Under the pieces are notes generated by a model. The model made no database searches. It had not been told where the DNA came from and saw only the letters and a program-made list of their open reading frames with translations. Positions 23,519 to 36,059 of a stretch of DNA of 64,000 bases are shown here, one piece after another. The DNA comes from Sciurus carolinensis (lineage: Eukaryota; Chordata; Mammalia; Rodentia; Sciuridae). The stretch covers positions 21,741,123 through 21,805,122 of the forward strand of contig NC_062224.1 of NCBI RefSeq assembly GCF_902686445.1, in the 5' to 3' direction. Both the position numbers and the translations under genes were made by a program. The stretch's first letter is position 1; each line of letters begins with the position of its first letter.

Positions 23519-24242
23519 CTCAAGCAAAATAGTTAAACATGGACTCTGCTTTCATCAAACTTACAGTTTACGAAAGGAGGTATATTTCTTCCCAAGAAAC
23601 ATAGGAGCTGTGTGCTATCAGAGTGATACAAGAAGTAAAGATCTACTCCAGGTCAAAGAATTCCTCCGGTGGCTGGATACTTGGGAAGATGGTGAAGAAG
23701 ATGGCATTCAGGTGGCTTCGAGTGAAAGCAGGATTGGGCGTATAGCAACCAAGATGAGTGGGAGGTAGAACGTGCCTGGCAGAGAGAACAGTCTCTCCCT
23801 ACGTGTGACATGCTTAGGTGGAGAAGAAAAGTCCCATTTAGAGGCATGATTGTAGGTGATGAGAATAAGATGGTGGGAGATGGAATCAAGAAGCCACCTG
23901 AGGGCAGGTGGGAAGCACCCTGAACACCCCAAGTCAGGAAATTTAGAAGTCAGCTTCACAACTGTCCTCTCTGGGCAGTGGGCAGACAGGCTTAAGGGGT
24001 GGAGGAAGACAGACTAATAGAGAGGTGACTGAAACAGTCCGGAAGAGATACAGAAGGTCTGACATAGAGATAGTCATAAACCCTGGATATGGAAAAAAAA
24101 AAAGCTGCATCATTTATATCTAAATTTCCTGTTTGAGCTTCACTTTGAACAATGAGCTACTTTTTCCTGTTCTCATAAGCAAAGTTACAAGCATTTCTTC
24201 AAGCATTTGGGAAATACCAATATAGTAACTAAGTTATACTTA
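23519..24242. other. Unassigned DNA between the direct repeats
   Basis: No recognised element. Overlapping minus-strand frames of 78 and 83 codons look random. A-run at about 24090-24102. Confidence 0.45.
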
Positions 24243-24280
24243 ATTGGTCAGCAGACCCCATTCTGAGTAAAAGGACACTT
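24243..24280. repeat. 38-bp direct repeat, copy 2
   Basis: Matches 23481-23518 at 35 of 38 positions. An ATACCAAT upstream is also shared with copy 1 but at a different distance, as though a longer duplicated block had gained an indel. Confidence 0.9.
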
Positions 24281-26639
24281 TGGTTCACCTGTTTTATGTT
24301 GGAAATAACTAAAAGATGCTGTCATCTTTTTTTTTTTTTCAGACACTTCAGACTTCAGTTTGCTATTAATGAATAAGGTCTACCAATACAAAATTGTCAT
24401 TTTTCATTCTCAGATGAGATGATCCGGTTTTCTGTACAGTACCAAGTGTAAGTCACCCCAAAAGAAATGTATTTCCACAGGAAAAGCATCTGGCTTTGAA
24501 CTATAGTGAGAGAGGATGCCTCTGAACGTCAGTTTTCAGAGAGGGGGAATGGAAGGTGTTCCAAAGCAGAAAATATTATAATTTTAAATTCTCCAATTCT
24601 CACCTTAGCAGGCAGGTGTATGATTTGACATTCTGGTAATATGCACAATAGCAAATTGTGCTTATCTTTTGAATCTTAAAGTTTCAGACCCATGACTCTT
24701 TTTCTGTCCTAGCAGGAAATTATCAGAAGCCCTGCAACTTGCAGCAGACGAACAGAGATCTTAAAGTTGCCATATTCTTATTTAAGTCTTACTTAGATGA
24801 AAATTCTTCTCAGGAATAAATTTACTCTAAAGCAGTTGGTCAAATTGTACAGTGCAACAGAACCATATTTTGTTAAGCAAACAGATCCACCCAACAACAT
24901 TTCTATTTGCCAAATACATATGCAGTACAGTGGCCTATTGTCTCCTCAGCATGAATGCCTGTAACTACTATTAACTTGCCTAACAAGTGGCACTCACGCA
25001 CAGCAAAGAGCACACCCCTCAATGGATGGGAAATGGGCCATGTCAGTGGATCAGTCCCCACCTGAATGATAAAAAAATTGGGAGTCTTTAAGTGGTTGAC
25101 TATGAGAAGAAATATATATCTTGTAGGCAATTACATTAAGAATTTGGATTGAGGGAAGCTAGTAAAGAGTGAAATGTACATGAAATGGGACAAAATTTCC
25201 TGAACCAAACAGGCAAAGATGGAGCCCTAAGGTGGCCAGTCCACCTCTGGTGGAAAGCGACTATACCAAAGGCAACTGTGTGACCCTTCATGGTAGGATC
25301 TGACAAGGTTGGCAAAGTGTTTCTGTGTTCCAGGTGTTAGGGTCACCGAAGGGCACGCAGGATAGGAATCCCATGTCAGCTCTGGCGATAGAGAGAAGAT
25401 ACTCATTCAGACGCTTTTGATCATGCAGTCTGCCTAAAGAACAGGATGACAGAGGGCTTCAGAGGTTGAAGTAGGCATAAGACATCCTGAAAGTCTACGC
25501 CCAATGGTGCACACTTGGTGTGATCAGCAGTGGAAGCTTTTAAGTCGAGTCCCTCTCATGCAGATAGCTGTCAAGTCCAGCAAACATGCCTGGTTACAAG
25601 ATAGAGGAAAAGCCCCCTAAGCAGATCCATTGTTTCTTAGATGCTGAATGAAAAATGCTAATGCAGGTGCTTTCCCATGATGAGTAGAAGTGACAGGGGC
25701 AGCAGAGTGTCGTGCATTCAGAACAGCAAAGGCAAGAAAAAGCCCGTTGGGTTATTGCCATTAACACAAGACTTCCTTGAGCACACACTGACGTGCATTC
25801 TGAAGTGCAGCTTGCAAGCAAGTAGGAGTCACATTTTTGGTTCATGGGATGTTACAACTAAAGAACTATTTATTTCCATATATAAGAATATTTTAGCCCA
25901 TCCGGTCCTGCCTCCTCCTTCCTTTCTTTCCATCTTTTTTTTCCTTCCTTCCCTACTGAGGCTACATTATCTAAAGTGTTCCTTTAATTCACTGGGATCT
26001 CTTGAAAGAGCCAACCTCAACCATGACTTGGTAGCTTTTCCTTATCAAGAGAACAACCATGCAATGGGTTTCCCCAGTTCTGAAGTCAGCACATCAGCTA
26101 TAAATGTAATTCCATTGTAGCTCTGAAGTGCACCATAAATACTCTGAGCAAATTCTGCCAGTCTTTTGAGAAGGTAACAGAAAACATTTACCTGTAGATA
26201 CAATGTGAGAAATGTAAGAACACCTACTGCTTCCCACCCTTCTCCCTGACCTGTACACAGCTATGCAGAATAAATCTTTCTTACTTCTGCTGAGTAGAGC
26301 AAATCATTTCCTTAGAGCCAGAACCACAAGGATCTTCAGGAAAGTTTGTGTGACCAGCCTGCACTACCAGGTAGAGGAATAGACATTTGGATGGGCAGGG
26401 CATGTGACTAGAGGAACACAACGAGGGATGCTGACCTCAACTTATTGGCCCAAATTAGCTGAATTCAGTTCGTGGACACCCTTGACTACCTACCTTCCTA
26501 CCATACCTATACAATTAAATCCCAAACTCCACTCAGTCACAGCATCTGACTCTCTCCTGCACTGAGTGAATGATTACTGCTGAGAAGAATTCCTCAGCTT
26601 TGCTGCAAGGTATCACCACCTATTCACGGTCCCTACCCT
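24281..26639. other. Unassigned DNA
   Basis: No recognised gene or repeat. T-run at about 24328-24340. A 147-codon plus-strand frame (25677-26120) has no domain I recognise and is rich in polypyrimidine-encoded Phe, Leu and Pro around 25910-25960. The last 180 bases may be the decayed start of the following L2. Confidence 0.45.
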
Positions 26640-26838
26640 CAGCTGTGCTCATACGGTGACACTCCCCTGCCTTCCTTCCATATAAACACTCAAACCTTTT
26701 TTGTTCTCCCTCTGCCTGTTTCCTCACCAGCCTTTTCTGCCATTCTTACTGGAAGATCTTCATTGGAAAATTCAAAGATGGGTTGTCAGCCTTCTCTGAC
26801 ATTTTCCAATTTCATGGATAATCTAGATTCAGCCCCAT
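26640..26838 (+). mobile_element. L2 LINE, upstream segment
   Basis: Pyrimidine-rich sequence in L2-like order leading into 'ccccatctcccaat', where a SINE has inserted. The L2 resumes at 27028. Identification depends mainly on that clearer downstream part. Confidence 0.5.
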
Positions 26839-26846
26839 CTCCCAAT

Positions 26847-27019
26847 TTATTTTTTTATTTTTGTATTTTTGGGGTACTGGGGATTGAACCCAGGGCACTC
26901 AACTACTAAGCCACATCCCCAGTTCTTTTTATATTTTACTTAGAGATAGGGTCTTGCTAAATTGTTGAGTCTGGCTTTGAATTCCTCCTGCCTCAACCTC
27001 CCAAGTTGCTGGGATCCAA
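26847..27019 (-). mobile_element. B1-ID composite SINE in an L2 (minus strand)
   Basis: Antisense ID half ('ggtactggggattgaaccca', 'actaagccacatccccagtt') followed by an antisense B1-like half ('agagatagggtcttgctaaa', 'cctcctgcctcaacctccca'). CTCCCAAT occurs at 26839-26846 and again at 27020-27027, a target duplication. The 7SL half is cut short at 'ttgctgggatcc'. Confidence 0.93.
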
Positions 27020-27027
27020 CTCCCAAT

Positions 27028-27340
27028 CTTTGGTCACTGACAACAAAAAAGGTTATTTCTCCTCTATTCTCTATGGAAATCAAATCCACCCACCAATCTT
27101 CCCCATGCTTCAGAGTCTCACCTGTCAGCCTTCTTAGAGGCCATGACTTCTTCCTATCTTCTGCGGTTAATTCCTTCCTTTTACAATTCAGTTTCCAGAA
27201 AGAACATCTATACTCCCACTTCACTTTCCTGACCTCCCAATCCATCTCTGCCAACTGCCCCTGCCCCTCCACTGAGATGGTTCTTCCCAAGGTTCATGAC
27301 CTCCTGGTTGCTGACTCCAACAGTGATGGCATTATTTTTT
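27028..27340 (+). mobile_element. L2 LINE, middle segment
   Basis: Contains 'tccacccaccaatcttcccc', 'cccctccactgagatggttc', 'aaggttcatgacctcctggt' and 'ccaacagtgatggc', which match the remembered L2 ORF2 region 'aaggtcaccaatgacctcct' and 'aatccaatggc'. A 126-codon plus-strand frame (26962-27342) is therefore LINE and SINE debris, not a host gene. Confidence 0.7.
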
Positions 27341-27507
27341 AAGTTGTAATCCTGGACATAGTTATATTTATAAACTTAGCATGGGATAAAACAGGTAAGA
27401 GACAGTCAAAAGAAAAGGGTAAAAGTTACAGGAGAAAGCATATGTGCATGCCCAGGCTCACAGTAGGGCATTAACATATGGCAGCTGTGTGTGAAGAAGC
27501 ATCTATG

Positions 27508-27978
27508 TGCAGCTACTCAAACCTTCTCATTGGACACCTGTAAAATGCAAATTTTATCATGTGGCTTTCCTAATTATAATCTTCCAGTTGCTTACCATGA
27601 TCCATAGGATTAAATCTAAACTTCTTAACCACAGAGGCCTCAACTGTCTCACTTCCCAGCATGCCCTATATACATGCTGTGCTGTGCTCTTTAAACTACT
27701 TACGGGCCAATTGTTGGACACATGATCTTTTTGCTTCCAATGGACTCCTGTGTCTGACAAACTCCTATTCTTTAAGACACTTTAATGGTCACCTTCCCTG
27801 ATCCAAATCACCTCTTGTCTCCTTGCTCTGGTCAATGTTCAGTGCCCTGTCCCTCAGGTCCCACTGCATGCTCTGTCCCAACGCTTATGTCCTACATAGC
27901 AATGTCGTCTCTCCCTAGGCTCAAGGGCAAGCACACAGCACTGTATGCACTTGGAAGTTCCATTGCCTAGCATGTGGT
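27508..27978 (+). mobile_element. L2 LINE, 3' segment
   Basis: Contains 'ttttatcatgtggctttcct', 'aggattaaatctaaacttct', 'ggcctcaactgtctcacttc', 'ccttccctgatccaaatcac', then 'ctcaagggcaagcacacagc' and 'ttgcctagcatgtgg'. This is the L2 3' order and is probably the same copy as 26640-27340 with a gap at 27341-27507. Confidence 0.78.
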
Positions 27979-28205
27979 TGCTGTTCAAGGTGTATGTTGA
28001 AGCAGCGGCAAACAGAAGTAAGACTCAAATAAAATGCTCCACAGTGCAGCTGCCTTGTATGAATTACAATGAAATGGTAGAAGAAAGGGTAGAGGAAGTG
28101 TAATGGTGATCTGGGAACTCACACTCAACCAAATTATGCATCTCAGTCTATAAGTTGGTAAAACAGAAAAAGGTTGGAGATATACTTTGACATTTTCAAA
28201 TTTTA

Positions 28206-28417
28206 ATAATACATACTCAGGAGGCTGAGGCAGGAGGATTGCAAGTTCAAGGCCAGACTTGGCAATTTAGCAAGACCCTGTCTCAAATTTTTTTAAAAAA
28301 ATAAATAAAAAGAGCTACAGATGTAGCTCAGGGGTAAAGCACCCTGGGTTCCATCCCCAGTAGTGAAAAAGAAAATAATGATAATGATAATAACAATAAT
28401 AACAATAATAATAATAT
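28206..28417 (+). mobile_element. B1-ID composite SINE (plus strand), 5'-truncated
   Basis: B1-like part 'ctcaggaggctgaggcagga' and 'caagaccctgtctcaaattt', then an A-rich linker, then an ID part 'gatgtagctcaggggtaaag' and 'gggttccatccccag'. The tail is an irregular AAT-rich run (28376-28417). Confidence 0.92.
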
Positions 28418-29894
28418 AGTAAAATACACAGGAAGAAAATCACTCATGATATATTTAGTCCAACCTCCACCATGATATCTTTCACATAAACAAGTGATCT
28501 TGGCAAATGAATAATTAGAGGAATGTTAAAGAAGAGGCTCCTAAGAAGCATGTCTAACTATGTTATTTAAAAAAAAAAAAAAAAGTGTAGTACTTTTTGG
28601 AAGAAAATAAATTTCAAAGACTGGCTAAATTTCAATTGTACGATTATATTCTGCCAACTCAGTTCTTTTGCAGGCTTTTAAAGACTGACCTAAGATGCCC
28701 TTACAAACTCATGTGTTTCTCTCGTGGCTACTAAAGGCCAGAAGGGATATCTTAAAAGAAAAACAAAACACTCTTATGCTATTACATGAAATATATTTTA
28801 TACATTTGAATTCTAAACAGTTTAGGGAATTGAACTGTGGCTTTATTTCATGAATTCTCAAGTAGTAAAGTAGTAAATCTGAAGGCAATTCATGGGTCAC
28901 AAACAGAGGTATGGGATTTGAAAGATTATCAGAGGTCAGATGTTTAGTTAAATCATGAGTTAAGCCAATATTCTTTATAAATGTTAAACCACTTATATTA
29001 ATGGACTAAAAAAAATCCTATTAAGAAATTTTTTTGATTTTTAACAAAATTCATTTCCATATTCACAGTAGGAAGTTACAGAGTTCAGACTATAAGTATA
29101 AAAGAACATAGTATTTTTTATAATGAGCCTGGGGGGAGAGACAAAGGACAAACAAGCTCCCTCCAAAGGAAAAAAATGCCTTTAATTGCTTCTCCAAGAA
29201 GTTTGTGATTATTTTCTATAATTAAAAACTTGATTTGTGGGCCTAAGTCATCTCAGATGTGAAAATGGCTGTTCTTGGTTCACAAAAGCTCTCACTGACC
29301 TAAACATCCTAATTCAAAGGAAGTGGGAAAAGCTGAGAGGTAAAGGGCAGATGCTCTTCAATCCAAATTCACAGGCATGCATTGGGGAATTTCATATTAT
29401 TTAGTTGAATCGAATATAATTATAATCTTCCATCTTATGATTTAAAGTGAAATAAATGGCCTGACCAAGTGGCCTTTCCAATTAGTGCTAGGGGAAAGAA
29501 TGGCAGGAAAGCATGGATATTTTTCTTTGTCAAATATTTGCTTTCTTGGAGGGGACAGAAACTATAAGAATAGTTGCTTTGTGAGAAAATGTAAAACAGA
29601 ATCTAAGAGCCTGGAGTAAAATAAGGTTATCCAGAATTAATTTTTTTTTTTTTAACCATTCCTTTAGAGAATGCAAAAATGTCTCTGGAAAACCTCTGAA
29701 GTCTCTAAAGCCAGAATCAGAAAAGGGCAAAGAAGATATTAAGAGGAAAATGTCCTTGAAACTTTCTGCCTCATTTCCCATCAAATTAAATCTGTAATAA
29801 TACCTCCCATTGAATCTTCCTTCCTGATTGACTTCTAAAAGTAGAGTCTTGTTCTAAAAAAAAAAAAAAAAAAAAATTTGAAAAATTAAATGTT
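28418..29894. other. Unassigned AT-rich DNA
   Basis: No recognised element. A-run at about 28569-28583, T-run at 29641-29653, A-run at about 29857-29876 just before the next SINE. No gene evidence. Confidence 0.45.
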
Positions 29895-29992
29895 TGGGGT
29901 TGGAGATGTAGCTCAGTGGTAGGGGCTTGCCTGGCATATACAAGGCCATGGGTTTAATTCACGATGCCACAAAAAATAAATTAAAAAATAAA
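29895..29992 (+). mobile_element. ID-type SINE (plus strand)
   Basis: 'ggggttggagatgtagctca' starts the element, followed by 'gtggtaggggcttgcctggc' and a decayed B-box region 'gggtttaattcacgatgcc'. The A-rich tail is 'aaaaaataaattaaaaaata'. Confidence 0.88.
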
Positions 29993-30024
29993 AGGTTGAT
30001 AATCACGTTTAATGTCTCTTAAAA

Positions 30025-30965
30025 TATGTGGAAAATACACGCAGTTATTCAGAAAATGCTTTAAACTAAATAAGAAAACAAACTACTCAAAAATAAAAAC
30101 AACAGGTAAAAGACCTAAACAAAGACCAAAGAACATAACTTTTTTTGCCTAGAAGGCAAAAAAACTTATGAAAAGATGCCCAACATCTTTTGTCATTACT
30201 TGTCATTATTGTCATCTACAATTTGAAACAACAAGATACGACTGTGCACTTATTAGAACAGTTAAAATTAAACAACTGGCAACTCAAAGGATACAGAGTA
30301 CAGGAACTTTCATTCATTGTTGGAAATGCCAAATGGTCCAGCCACTTGGAAGGACAGTTTGTCAGTTTCTCATGAAGCAATGAAAAGTTATCAAGCAACA
30401 AAAAGACAAGAATGTGTAATATTCCAGTGGAGAAATCAGCAAACGCTCCTCATTCCGTAATCAAGGTCAAACTCAACGTGTTAATTTGTTGATTATTTGT
30501 ACCTTTGATCTGATGAGACAAGGACAGCTGTTCATATGTTTCTTCCTCCCCAAAACATAACAGCTTTAGTCTAATAAAGATAGAAACACCAGACAAGTCC
30601 CAACCTAGGGAGATTCTACAAAATACCTCATCAGGACTCCTAGGAATTGTTCAGGTCATTAAAAAGAAGGAAAGTCTGAGATGATGTCACAACTAAGGGC
30701 AGCCTAAGGAGATAGGACAACCAAATGTGAAGTGGGATGCTCAAACGCATTACAGACAGATAAGAATTATGGAAATCTGAATAAACATGAGATTTAGGTA
30801 ATATAATGCATCAACTCTGTTTTACTAATTATAACAAATGCACGAGACTAATGTAAGATGTTAATGGTGGAAGACTGTAACTGGAGTACCTAAAATCCTA
30901 TGTTATGTTCACAATTTTTCTGGAAATCTAAAATTGTTCTAAAATAAAAAGTTTATTTTAAATGT
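30025..30965 (+). mobile_element. Old L1 LINE 3' end (plus strand)
   Basis: Sense L1 features in order: 'aaaagacctaaacaaagacc', 'tatgaaaagatgcccaacat', 'attagaacagttaaaatt', 'tttcattcattgttggaaat', 'ccacttggaaggacagtttg', then a 3'UTR with 'ggtcattaaaaagaaggaaa' and 'agactgtaactgga'. The A/T-rich close is at about 30960. It is 5'-truncated, diverged and non-coding. Confidence 0.8.
30140..30164. repeat. 11-bp perfect hairpin within the L1
   Basis: TTTTTTTGCCT (30140-30150) and AGGCAAAAAAA (30154-30164) pair exactly around a 3-nt loop. The corresponding L1 consensus has only one of these arms, so this may be a local template-switch change. Confidence 0.85.
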
Positions 30966-33900
30966 ATCAGTGAACTCTTGAAAATTACATTATTTTCTAC
31001 CAAATACTGCCTATTGTGAGTCCAGTTTTAATAAATGAAAAAGAATGATTTGAAATATGCTATCAGCACACAAATCTAAGGAATATTAATTGGTCTTCAC
31101 ATGTGTTGAAATCACACTATTTGAATATAAATTCAAATTTCTCTATTTGACAGTTTTGTTTTCTTACACAGAAAAATATCCATCTTAAGAATTATAATTA
31201 AGTTTATTGTTTTACTGAAATATTTTGTTTACCTATGAGAAAAGGTCATTTTCAACCTAGAATCTGAGCATATTTCAGATTAGTGGTGAAGTTCAGTGCC
31301 TTTTCACTTTCTTTGCACCTTTTACTTTGCTTCACTGATACTATTTTACTTCCTGCACCCCAGATTAGTCCAAAAATTCCAGAAAGACAAAAATGTTTTG
31401 CTCCTTTCAATTTTGTTACATTTTTGCAAACATCTTCAAATCTTTTGTCTCTGAAATAAGGAATATTATTCCTTGCAGAGTCTGAGTTCTGTGTAGAATC
31501 TATTAGCATGAACCACATGAAATGGAGGGCATTTGATAAATATTATATGTCAATGCATATAAATGTCATGTTCACATGGTATCTAAAAGACTTCAACATT
31601 TCTTATCTAGAATAGCAGCTATGATAAATAGAGGAAGAACATCAAATGCTACCAAACCTATCCTCCTCATGAGTCCAAGCACTCTATTCCAATAAAAAAT
31701 GATAAAGGTTCCATATGTTCATAGTGTTTCATAAAGTCATTCCTTTAGCAAATGAGCCTTCACTGAGTTCTGCATGTCATGAATTTTCCAATTAATTTCT
31801 TAAAAAATTCAAGTATTAAACTTGCAGAATGGAATGGCAGAGAACCTTCTTAGAACATCTTAACTACAACCATCAGATAAACTTGAGTCTTTCAGTGTTC
31901 CTCTCGTTTTTCTGTTCACTAACAACAGTATTTTTCAAACCAGGAAAACATATTTAGGATGCATTTTGCTTCCTCAGTCACTGCAAAAAGATAGTTTGTT
32001 GGTAAGTTTTTTTTTTTTTTAATTTCTATTTTGCACTTACAACCCATAACATTTCAGTTGAAGAGATTCCCACATAAGTCTCAGATTCTTAATGATAAGT
32101 TCTAATTTAATTACTTTTTAATTATAATAAAATGAATATTTGAATAACTAGTTATATTTAAGATGTAGAATCCATAAACTTGTCATTTATAATGTCTTCC
32201 TCACATGCTCACTGTGAAAAAAATCTTTTGATCCCTTTGGTAAAGATTTCATTTTCTAGGAGAAATTTTCCAGATACTCATTAATTAGTAACATCTCCCA
32301 GTTACAAGGCAATCTCTTCACTTGAGTGATATTGTAGATTTTATAGTGATTTGTTAAAAACAATTATAAGTCAGATACCATCAATGCCAAAGGACTCTGA
32401 AGTAAACGATACTATTGGGCTCCTGACCCTAGCAAAGTACAGGACAGGCTCTGTAAATCTGGTTCTGTTTTGTTTTATACATGGACAAAACACAGATATA
32501 GGAAACCCAAAGGAGAGAGCACAAGAATAAAGAACTCCTATCTTATGTTTATGCCCTGTCTTTTTTTCAGTCATTCCTATTAGAGTCCCTGCCCAGCAGA
32601 TTCGACTGGTTCAGCTCTTTGTTATTCTACCTTCATAGGTAGCAATCTTCAATCCATTTCTTCTTCAAAAACAAGGAGATGGTGGCCACTTCACGGAGGT
32701 AATTTTTATCGAGCATGACATTGTGGAGCATGTTAGTGGTTACAACCAAATTCATTTTGCAAGGCATATCTGGTTGTTGGAATTGATGAACTTGAAAACT
32801 GCTGTGCTTTGATTCAATTCTGAATGGCCTGATCTAGCATGGTGATTCACATTAGCCAACCACCACCCATGTGTGATGAGGGAGAAGCTCCTGTTATGGC
32901 AGAGCCATATGTCTGTGGAGTACAACCTGGGACTCATTCACTTGCAGTGACAAATCCTTGAAGGTAGGAATTATTTAGTATGGTGTTTCTATTAATTATA
33001 GGATGCTCTACAAATTATGTACTTAATTAATGCTTTCTGATAGAGATGACAGTTATGTGATGGTTTGCTACATAGCCAACTGGGACTTTCCATGACTGAA
33101 TGAAATAAATAATGGATTCTAGCTATCACATATTTCAACTGACATCTCTGGTGTAAGTGAGATAAAAGAATTATAATGATTCCTAAGAGAAGGTAATTCT
33201 ACACTTACTGCTTGTAGTCAGCCTCTAAAGTTGAGGTTTGCTGAGCAGCAGTAAAGGAGAGTTGAAATGGGATGAATTTTCAGTTTTCAGAGGATCTGAG
33301 TAAAGTTAAAAATTTATATTATTTACTTGATGACTTGATAACATGCTCATGAAATGTTGACAAATTTAACATTTAAGATAAGAGTGTTCTCAGAGATCCT
33401 GTTTTTGTCTAAAAATATCATCCATGAAAACTGAAAATAATAAACGAAAAAGTTAAGAGAGATTATTTCTTGAGGACCAGACATTTTCAACTTTGTTCTC
33501 CAGAATAAATAAAAATTTAAAACTTCACACTGATGCCATTTCACAAAACCTAACGAGAGCTACTCTAACAAAATCAAACCTTGGAATTTAGAACAATGCC
33601 TTTTGAAATTTCAATATGTTGCCTCAATGTAACATGGGAATTGTTCCTATGACCAAAAAATAAAAATGACAAGATAGGTATAGATATTCTAGAGAACTCT
33701 AAGAACCTGCCTGAAACAGTTTATGTTCCCACGAAAGAAAGACTGAGTAGCCTAAAGCCAAGAAAGAATTTGTCTGGCCTTCCTAGTCACCAGGTCCTAT
33801 AAACATAAAAGAGGAAAGTAGCATCTAAGCTCTTTATTAATCTCTAGTTTAGATAACCAAAGCACCGGCTGTAAATTAGCAAGACTTTAAACCTCTTTAT

Positions 33901-35119
33901 GCTGAGATGCCATTAACTTATAACGTGTTGAGGCCCAGCTGGGGATTTTGGCTGAGTGTAATGGTGGGCTCCTGAGTCTGAGTTACCTTGCTAAGAAGTT
34001 TAAGTTAAAGTTTGTGTATTGGACACCACATTCATTTTATATTCTTAGTTTTCCATAAGATACAGGTCATTAACTCTGTACCAATTTCCTCCATGGAAAC
34101 TACTTTAAATAAATGTCTCAAATAGAAATGCAATTTAGAAACAATAAGAGTATGTTTTCCAAAGACAGAACTTAGGTTTCCCAATGTGCATTTTAGATGG
34201 CTTTTGTCTAACCTTTCCTGACCCGGGACTGTGGCACAGATTTCCATAAATGTGGTCAAACTGGAACGCAGCAGATGCTAGGAAGGCTCCTTTCTGGTGC
34301 ACACAGACAGCCTATCCTCACTGGTACCACACAGGAAATCCTAGCATACAGATGGTTGGACAAAAATGCCAAGCATCCCAAATGTTAATTTTTATTGTTG
34401 CACAGTTTCTGCTAACCCTTAAATTAAACTATCATCCATGTTATTGAAAGGAACAGTTATACAAGTAAAAACAACTCTATTCATCTGCAGAATGCAACTC
34501 TTTGGTTCTATTTCATTTCCAAAGTAAAAGATGCAAATAAAACTTATGTAGAAGGGTTCACTAATACTACATCCTGGGAGATAAATTTCAAAATTCTCTG
34601 CAGAGTAACATTTAATTGCAATGCCCTTCAGCTCTCAGGCTTCAGTTTTGCAGTCCTTGGGTCTTAATCTATATACATAATTTTAGGAATGTCCTAATTT
34701 CTTAGAATACTTTGTCTCTATGAAGTCCTCATCATTTTTTCTAAATGTGTTAAGATGTGCTTTATTAAAATATAGTTTTGTTTTGTTGTTATTATCCAAC
34801 CCCAAAACAGAAAACTCTCTAACCTTTCTGTTCACCCTTACTTATTGATCAACATAGCTGATCAATAGGTAAAAAACAAAGAGGTTTTGGAGAGAATCTG
34901 ATGCTTTCAGTCATGTGCCACTGTATACAGAGGCTGTGCTAGGCCCTCTCACCCTGCTCCACCCATTCTCCTTGTTCATCCTTTCTACTCCTTCAGATTC
35001 AAATAATCTATGTGAACATGAGTATTAATCCTCTAGCTCATGTCTCTTCTGTATGGTTCAACTGCCTCCTGTATGGTTCAACAGTTGAGGGTCCAGGATG
35101 CCAAACACAGTAGCCAAAA
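30966..35119. other. Long AT-rich stretch with no recognised features
   Basis: No gene or dependable repeat found over about 4.1 kb. T-run at about 32007-32020. A hairpin at 34840-34870 is listed separately. A tandem 20-bp copy (TGTATGGTTCAAC at about 35049 and 35069) lies near the end. Open frames do not exceed 88 codons. Confidence 0.45.
34840..34870. repeat. Inverted repeat around GATC
   Basis: ACTTATTGATCA and TGATCAATAGGT flank a 7-nt loop and pair with one mismatch. Read directly; role unknown. Confidence 0.85.
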
Positions 35120-36040
35120 CCAAATTCCTTATCTACCTCATCCTCTCAAACTGCTCCCTCCTCTCATCAAAGATACCATTATCTACTCTGATGTCCATGC
35201 TAGAAATTGAAGAATCTCCTTCAACTCTTCTTTTTCCTTCCGTATCCTCCATTCACCAAGTCCTATTGATTCCGGGATGTGGAATCTTTAACACACCTCA
35301 GATCCATTTGCTTCTCTCCATCCTCTTACTATTAACCTCTTTTATTCTAATTCGAGCTTTCCTGGTTCGTGGCACAGATTATTCCAACAGCCTGATAGCA
35401 AGCGCCCCCATCTGCTATCTTACAATTACCTCTCTCACCCCTTCTCCCATTCCATCTCCACTCTGCAGCCAGTGACTTTTCTAAAAGCAAATGTGATCAT
35501 GCCATTCAGCAGTTAAAACCCTTCCTGGGCTTCCTATTCCCTTCCATAAACTCTAGGCTGTTCCACACCCTCCTGCTCTGCTTATCCCCTCTCCATGTTC
35601 TTCCCACCATGCCCAGATGCCCAAAGCATCCTGTCACACCTGTGCTCAGGTGCCTTGGGCCTTGATCACATCCACTAAAGATCCAGGCCCTCTTCTCCCT
35701 CCAAGCCTTTGTATATGCTCCTCTGTGTGCCTGGAAGCCCAGTCCTTGCTATCCTGCCTGCATAGCTCACATTTCAAGGCCTCGTGTTTCTTCCTCATGG
35801 AAACTTTTCTGGCTGTGGGTTGGGAGCCATTTCTATGTGTCCTCAGATGACCAACTTCTTCCTATACCACAAACTTATCACAGGTCAGTTTTAAGTACCT
35901 GTTCATTTGCAGTCCCATTGTAAATGCCTGCTTGCCCTGTCTCTCCTCTACCTCTTGTCCCATCAAGGCCTAACACAATGCCCAGGTTAGAGTCACGGCC
36001 ACACATTCAATGAGTGGATGAATGAGACTGAATAAAAAGG
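35120..36040 (+). mobile_element. L2 LINE 3' region (plus strand)
   Basis: A long match to the remembered L2 3' order: 'ctctgcagccagtgactttt', 'aaatgtgatcatgccattca', 'aacccttcctgggcttccta', 'tccaagcctttgtatatgct', 'gtgtgcctggaagccc', 'catttcaaggcctcg', 'gaatgagactgaataaa'. The 125-, 77- and other open frames here are fossil LINE or chance. Confidence 0.85.
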
Positions 36041-36059
36041 AGCCCCCATTTACCCAAGG

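Noticed and set aside
25677..26120. 147-codon plus-strand open frame
   Set aside because: No recognisable domain, pyrimidine-run-driven composition in the middle, and no splice or promoter context. Treated as chance.
26962..27342. 126-codon plus and 116-codon minus frames
   Set aside because: They span the B1-ID SINE and L2 fossil, so they reflect repeat sequence and not a host gene.
35098..35475. 125-codon frame with a Leu/Ile/Ser-rich, membrane-like look
   Set aside because: It lies within the L2 3' region. The pyrimidine-rich L2 strand encodes such residues by composition.
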